DNA from: an uncultured bacterium
GTDB taxonomy: Bacteria; Bacillota; Clostridia; Peptostreptococcales; Anaerovoracaceae
Direction: 5' to 3'
Assembly: GCA_905214195.1 (NCBI GenBank)
Contig: CAJMLH010000049.1
Coordinates: forward strand, 1-10,641
DNA: 10,641 nt
Under the pieces are notes generated by a model that saw nothing but the letters and a program-made list of their open reading frames with translations, had not been told where the DNA came from and did not search any database. This document shows, piece by piece, positions 8,711-10,641 of this stretch. Positions within the stretch are counted from its first letter, which is position 1. Every line of letters begins with the position of its first letter. The translations under genes and the position numbers were made by a program.

Positions 8711-8952
8711 GCGACCAAATGGTAATAATGATTCTCGGGTTCGTAGTTACGCTTATCGCCGTTATGACCCCAATAATTAAGCTCAACACGACAATTACTA
8801 AGCTTAATGCAACGATGGACAGTTTCCAGAAACAGACCAAAGACAACCACAACAATCTTGCGGAAAGAGTAACCGCACATGGGAAACAAATAGATGAGCT
8901 ATGGAAAATCGTTTCCAAAAACGAAGAAAAAATAAACGGCTTAAAGGAGTAA
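8707..8952 (+). CDS. Membrane-anchored coiled-coil protein, holin-associated
   Basis: The 81-residue product has an N-terminal transmembrane helix (about residues 5-24, MVIMILGFVVTLIAVMTPII). A polar region then predicted to form a coiled coil runs to the C-terminus, including KLNTTITKLNATMDSF, RVTAHGKQIDELW and NEEKINGLKE. It starts in the ATGA overlap with the holin stop and has its own GGAGAGGAG at 8690-8698, so the two are probably made together. The partner role recalls XhlA, which pairs with a holin in Bacillus, but XhlA carries its membrane helix at the C-terminus whereas this protein has it at the N-terminus. It may be a holin modulator, antiholin or second holin, or may brace the membrane-wall interface. 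The function is inferred from position and topology only. Confidence 0.75.
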   Translation: MSDQMVIMILGFVVTLIAVMTPIIKLNTTITKLNATMDSFQKQTKDNHNNLAERVTAHGKQIDELWKIVSKNEEKINGLKE

Positions 8953-8980
8953 AAAATATAAAAATAATTTAAAAAACCTC

Positions 8981-9009
8981 TTGACTTTTGGTCGACCATA
9001 ATATATAAT
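8981..9009 (+). promoter_or_regulatory. Near-consensus sigma-A promoter
   Basis: TTGACT (8981-8986) and TATAAT (9004-9009) are separated by exactly 17 nt, giving five of six and six of six matches to consensus. Transcription should begin near 9016, upstream of the 39-residue gene at 9073. It lies inside a late phage operon, so it probably gives expression independent of the late programme. Confidence 0.8.
8989..8998. promoter_or_regulatory. Putative operator: perfect palindrome between -35 and -10
   Basis: TGGTCGACCA is a perfect 10-bp palindrome placed inside the spacer of the promoter at 8981-9009, where a bound protein would block RNA polymerase. The nearby ribbon-helix-helix protein is the natural candidate ligand. 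This is an inference, as no binding evidence is visible. Confidence 0.45.
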
Positions 9010-9072
9010 AAAATTACAGTTAAGGAAGAAGTTAACGAGTAAGGCAGGCAAGTAGCCGGAAAGGGGAAAAGA

Positions 9073-9192
9073 ATGAACGAGGGAATGACAAATGAACAGT
9101 TTAACACAGTCCTCAAGATGATAGTTGAAATTATCAAAACAAGCGAAAGCAAAGAAGAGGCAGTTAAAAAAATAGAAGCCTTGACAAAATAG
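9073..9192 (+). CDS. 39-residue phage protein of unknown function
   Basis: A short gene reads MNEGMTNEQFNTVLKMIVEI and continues to IEALTK. GGAAAGGGG (9058-9066) lies 6 nt before ATG 9073, a very good ribosome binding site, and the gene sits directly behind the promoter at 8981-9009. The protein appears largely helical: a hydrophobic face (FNTVLKMIVEII) is followed by a charged second helix (SKEEAVKKIEAL), suggesting a small helical hairpin that may self-associate. The MTNEQFxxVLKMI opening resembles very short proteins I associate with Firmicutes phages and mobile regions, with no known function. It is followed 24 nt later by an inverted repeat and then the regulator gene. I cannot assign a role. 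It is not obviously membrane-spanning and lacks catalytic residues. Confidence 0.65.
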   Translation: MNEGMTNEQFNTVLKMIVEIIKTSESKEEAVKKIEALTK

Positions 9193-9216
9193 CCAAAGCT
9201 TCTAAAATCCCTAAAA

Positions 9217-9243
9217 GTTAGGCGGTACTTGCCACCGCCTAAC
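9217..9243. repeat. Perfect 10-bp inverted repeat upstream of the regulator gene
   Basis: The arms GTTAGGCGGT (9217-9226) and ACCGCCTAAC (9234-9243) flank a 7-nt loop. No T run follows on either strand, so it is not a standard intrinsic terminator. It overlaps the -35 element of the promoter proposed at 9229-9257, which fits an operator or an mRNA-end stabilising hairpin for the 39-residue gene. Confidence 0.7.
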
Positions 9244-9257
9244 GCCAATTATATATT
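9229..9257 (+). promoter_or_regulatory. Probable sigma-A promoter of the ribbon-helix-helix gene
   Basis: TTGCCA (9229-9234) and TATATT (9252-9257) are separated by exactly 17 nt, each with one mismatch to consensus. The predicted start near 9264 lies about 50 nt before the regulator's ATG. The -35 falls in the loop and right arm of one inverted repeat and the -10 in the left arm of a second, an arrangement suggestive of autoregulation. Confidence 0.5.
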
Positions 9258-9270
9258 AACATATAGTTGG
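9245..9270. repeat. Inverted repeat covering the -10 of the regulator promoter
   Basis: CCAATTATAT (9245-9254) and ATATAGTTGG (9261-9270) are complementary except for one T-G position, with a 6-nt gap. The repeat spans the proposed -10 element and the transcription start. It may be an operator; its AT-richness makes chance formation possible. Confidence 0.5.
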
Positions 9271-9288
9271 TCATACGGCAAGAGTCAA

Positions 9289-9295
9289 GAGGTGA
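9289..9295 (+). promoter_or_regulatory. Strong but oddly placed ribosome binding site
   Basis: GAGGTGA matches the 16S rRNA tail well but lies 20 nt before ATG 9316, beyond normal spacing. No ATG, GTG or TTG occurs at the ideal distance; an in-frame ATA at 9301 does. The regulator's true start or translation efficiency is therefore uncertain. Confidence 0.4.
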
Positions 9296-9315
9296 GAAAA
9301 ATAGAAAAGAAGAAA

Positions 9316-9477
9316 ATGGGAAGACCAACCGAGAATCCTCGAACGGAAAAAATTGGATTTAGAATGTCACCATCTGAAATTGAGGACATACAAAAGTGTG
9401 CTGATAAGATGGGCGTGCAGAGAGTAAATGCAGTTGTCGAGGGAATAAGGTTATTAAAAGAAAAATTAGAATTATAA
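9316..9477 (+). CDS. Small ribbon-helix-helix (CopG/Arc-like) DNA-binding regulator
   Basis: The 53-residue protein begins MGRPTENPRT, an opening common among small ribbon-helix-helix proteins. It then shows the fold in order: a strand EKIGFRM (11-17) whose alternating Lys12, Gly14 and Arg16 would face the DNA major groove, helix A (about 19-33, SPSEIEDIQKCADKMG), a turn, and helix B (about 35-52, RVNAVVEGIRLLKEKL). The family binds palindromic operators as dimers of dimers and often represses its own promoter. Fitting sites lie at hand: TGGTCGACCA in the promoter at 8981-9009 and two inverted repeats over 9217-9270. ATG 9316 is chosen for the MGRP opening. GTG at 9292 would add eight mostly basic residues. 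The palindromic terminator at 9511-9536 follows the gene. An antitoxin role is possible for this fold, but no toxin partner is visible. Confidence 0.75.
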   Translation: MGRPTENPRTEKIGFRMSPSEIEDIQKCADKMGVQRVNAVVEGIRLLKEKLEL

Positions 9478-9510
9478 GTTTTGCAAATATATTATAATAA
9501 GCAGAATGTA

Positions 9511-9540
9511 AAAGACCGGTCAGCTGACCGGTCTTTCTAT
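9511..9540 (+). terminator. Perfect palindromic terminator after the regulator gene
   Basis: The arms AAAGACCGGTCAG (9511-9523) and CTGACCGGTCTTT (9524-9536) form a 26-nt perfect palindrome, giving a hairpin with an 11-bp stem and AGCT loop. A broken T run (TCTTTCTAT) follows. It closes the regulator unit 20 nt before the endolysin start. Because it is symmetrical it might also act on the other strand or be a protein-binding site. Confidence 0.75.
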
Positions 9541-9559
9541 ATGCAAAAAGGAGAATAGT

Positions 9560-10534
9560 ATGTACGAGTATATAACAAAATATGATAGCCCAAACTACGG
9601 CTATCCATCAACAGTCCCACTTTCAAAAAGAACAGTGGGAAACAATAAACCGAAAGAAATAGTGTTGCATCACTGGGGAGATGACGGACAAGAATTTGAG
9701 AATGTAGTAAATTGGCTCTGCAATCCGAAAGCCAAGGCTTCGGCACATTATGTATTAGAAGCAGGAAAGGTTGCATGTATAGTTGATTGCAAAAATCCGG
9801 CATGGCACAGCGGCAGAAAAACACATAATCTGAAATCTATCGGAATTGAATGCCGTCCCGAAGCTACTGAGGGAGATTATCAGACCGCAGCCGAACTGAT
9901 AGCATATCTCTGGAAAGTATATGGTAAGCTGCCGCTTTTGCGCCATAAGGATATAGTAGCGACATCATGCCCGGGAAGATGGGATATTTCAAAATTAAAA
10001 GCTATGGCAGAAAAGATATATTCCGGAGAAACGACAGACACACCTACAGAGCCGCCAAAGCCGGAACCGACTCCTACACCGCCTAAAAGAACAATAGCAG
10101 ATGTGTATAACGCAAACAGAAGCCTAACCGTGACAGAGGCTATAAAGGCAGGACAGGCAATTTCCAATATAATCTTGGGGACGAGCATTCCAGAAGATGG
10201 GAAATGGGGTCCTAAAACAAAAATCAATGCCGTTAAAATTCTCCAGTGGGCAATGAATAAGGATTATAAGGCAGGACTTGAGATAGACGGAATTGCCGAA
10301 ACAGCCACAAAGAGAGCGCTTGGATACCATACAGTAAGACTTGGCGAAACTCAGTACATGGTTACTGCTCTTGAAGTGCTGCTTCTGATGAACGGGTATA
10401 ACCCACACGGTGTAGAGCTTCCGGGTACTTTGGGAGAAAACTGTGAGTATGCGCTTGAACAATTTCAACGAGGCAACAGGTTAACAGTAGATAGAATAGC
10501 GGGAAGAAATACATTCTTGAAGTTAATAGCATAG
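9560..10534 (+). CDS. Endolysin: N-acetylmuramoyl-L-alanine amidase with C-terminal wall-binding domain
   Basis: This 324-residue endolysin should cut the amide bond between N-acetylmuramic acid and L-alanine in peptidoglycan. Residues about 30-150 form an Amidase_2/PGRP-type zinc domain. IVLHHWG supplies the first histidine ligand (His37), RHKDIVATSCPGRWD the second and third (His129, Cys137), and AWHSG (81-85) with IGIECRPEA (94-102) are typical core motifs. A Pro/Thr/Glu-rich linker (about 156-177) leads to a C-terminal region (178-324) with two peptidoglycan-binding-like units: DGKWGPKTKINAVKILQWA (about 213-232), and GTLGENCEYALEQFQ plus DRIAGRNTFLKL (289-322), the pattern of PG_binding_1. 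There is no signal peptide, so release relies on the holin upstream. AAGGAG (9548-9553) lies 6 nt before ATG 9560. No promoter is evident between the terminator at 9511-9540 and the gene, so it probably depends on read-through. Confidence 0.93.
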   Translation: MYEYITKYDSPNYGYPSTVPLSKRTVGNNKPKEIVLHHWGDDGQEFENVVNWLCNPKAKASAHYVLEAGKVACIVDCKNPAWHSGRKTHNLKSIGIECRPEATEGDYQTAAELIAYLWKVYGKLPLLRHKDIVATSCPGRWDISKLKAMAEKIYSGETTDTPTEPPKPEPTPTPPKRTIADVYNANRSLTVTEAIKAGQAISNIILGTSIPEDGKWGPKTKINAVKILQWAMNKDYKAGLEIDGIAETATKRALGYHTVRLGETQYMVTALEVLLLMNGYNPHGVELPGTLGENCEYALEQFQRGNRLTVDRIAGRNTFLKLIA

Positions 10535-10567
10535 AGCGAATTCAATACTATAAGGAAAGAGACAAGG

Positions 10568-10593
10568 GCGGAGCGTAAAGCTCCGCTTTTTTT
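10568..10593 (+). terminator. Strong rho-independent terminator of the lysis operon
   Basis: GCGGAGC (10568-10574) and GCTCCGC (10580-10586) form a 7-bp GC-rich stem with loop GTAAA, followed by seven T (10587-10593). It sits 33 nt after the endolysin stop. Confidence 0.93.
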
Positions 10594-10597
10594 GTAT

Positions 10598-10626
10598 AAA
10601 GAAAACCCCGTGTTAAACACGGGGTT
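10598..10626 (-). terminator. Terminator facing the opposite strand
   Basis: AACCCCGTGT (10604-10613) and ACACGGGGTT (10617-10626) are perfectly complementary around TAA. Read on the minus strand, the stem is followed by a T-rich run (TTTTCTTT, 10605-10598), whereas the + strand downstream lacks one. It probably ends a convergent transcript arriving from the right of the window. Confidence 0.75.
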
Positions 10627-10641
10627 CAATGAAGCTATGCA

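Noticed and set aside
9217..9243. Inverted repeat as an intrinsic terminator of the 39-residue gene
   Set aside because: The stem is strong, but the downstream sequence (GCCAATTATA) lacks a T run, so it is listed as a repeat rather than a terminator.
8454..9248. 264-residue open frame on the minus strand with hydrophobic segments
   Set aside because: It lies antisense to the holin, its partner, the promoter and the 39-residue gene, all of which have good ribosome binding sites. Its hydrophobicity reflects the complement of A-rich, Lys-rich coding sequence, and no plausible start site was seen.
9229..9315. Upstream extension of the regulator gene to ATG 9229
   Set aside because: The first 29 residues would be encoded by the inverted repeats and promoter. 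The ribbon-helix-helix core begins with the typical MGRP at 9316, and no ribosome binding site precedes 9229.
9073..9477. 39-residue gene plus ribbon-helix-helix gene as a toxin-antitoxin pair
   Set aside because: The small protein shows no toxin-family motif or membrane-pore character. The two genes are separated by 123 nt with a separate promoter, unlike the tight coupling of such pairs.
9493..9498. TATAAT as the -10 of an endolysin promoter
   Set aside because: The sequence 17 nt upstream (AATTAT) does not resemble a -35, and transcripts from it would meet the palindromic terminator at 9511-9536 at once.

Overview
The window looks like the right-hand end of the late region of a tailed phage or prophage of a low-GC Firmicute, probably in the Clostridia or Tissierellia. 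The evidence is the AT-rich coding style, the strong GGAGG-type ribosome binding sites and the recognisable Gram-positive phage families. Every gene I can support is on the + strand. I see no integrase, repressor module or attachment site, so prophage versus free phage cannot be decided here.

Positions 11-8386 carry a tightly packed structural operon. It starts with a 1334-residue protein of the large polyvalent/internal virion type (11-4015). Next come a 742-residue Gp58-like modular tail protein (4025-6253) and a 618-residue DUF859-like tail fibre or receptor-binding protein (6255-8111). A small unrecognised phage protein (8111-8386) closes the operon. Gaps are 9 nt and 1 nt, followed by a 1-nt TAATG overlap, so the block is probably translated as a unit. 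A hairpin terminator lies at 8429-8455.

Positions 8489-10534 hold the lysis functions in two parts. The first is a small two-helix holin (8489-8710), overlapped by an 81-residue membrane-anchored coiled-coil protein (8707-8952). The second is an amidase endolysin with a C-terminal cell-wall-binding region (9560-10534). Between them, at about 8976-9540, is an insert with its own near-consensus promoter (TTGACT, 17 nt, TATAAT) whose spacer holds a perfect 10-bp palindrome. The insert also has a 39-residue gene, a second promoter overlapped by two inverted repeats, a 53-residue ribbon-helix-helix regulator, and a perfect 26-nt palindromic terminator. This promoter-genes-regulator-terminator layout is that of a 'moron', an independently transcribed cargo unit inside the late operon, and it is the most interesting part of the window.

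The window ends with two back-to-back terminators, one for the lysis operon (10568-10593) and one oriented for minus-strand transcription (10598-10626). This suggests that a convergent gene lies to the right. I did not recognise any defence, CRISPR, RNA-gene or transposon system.
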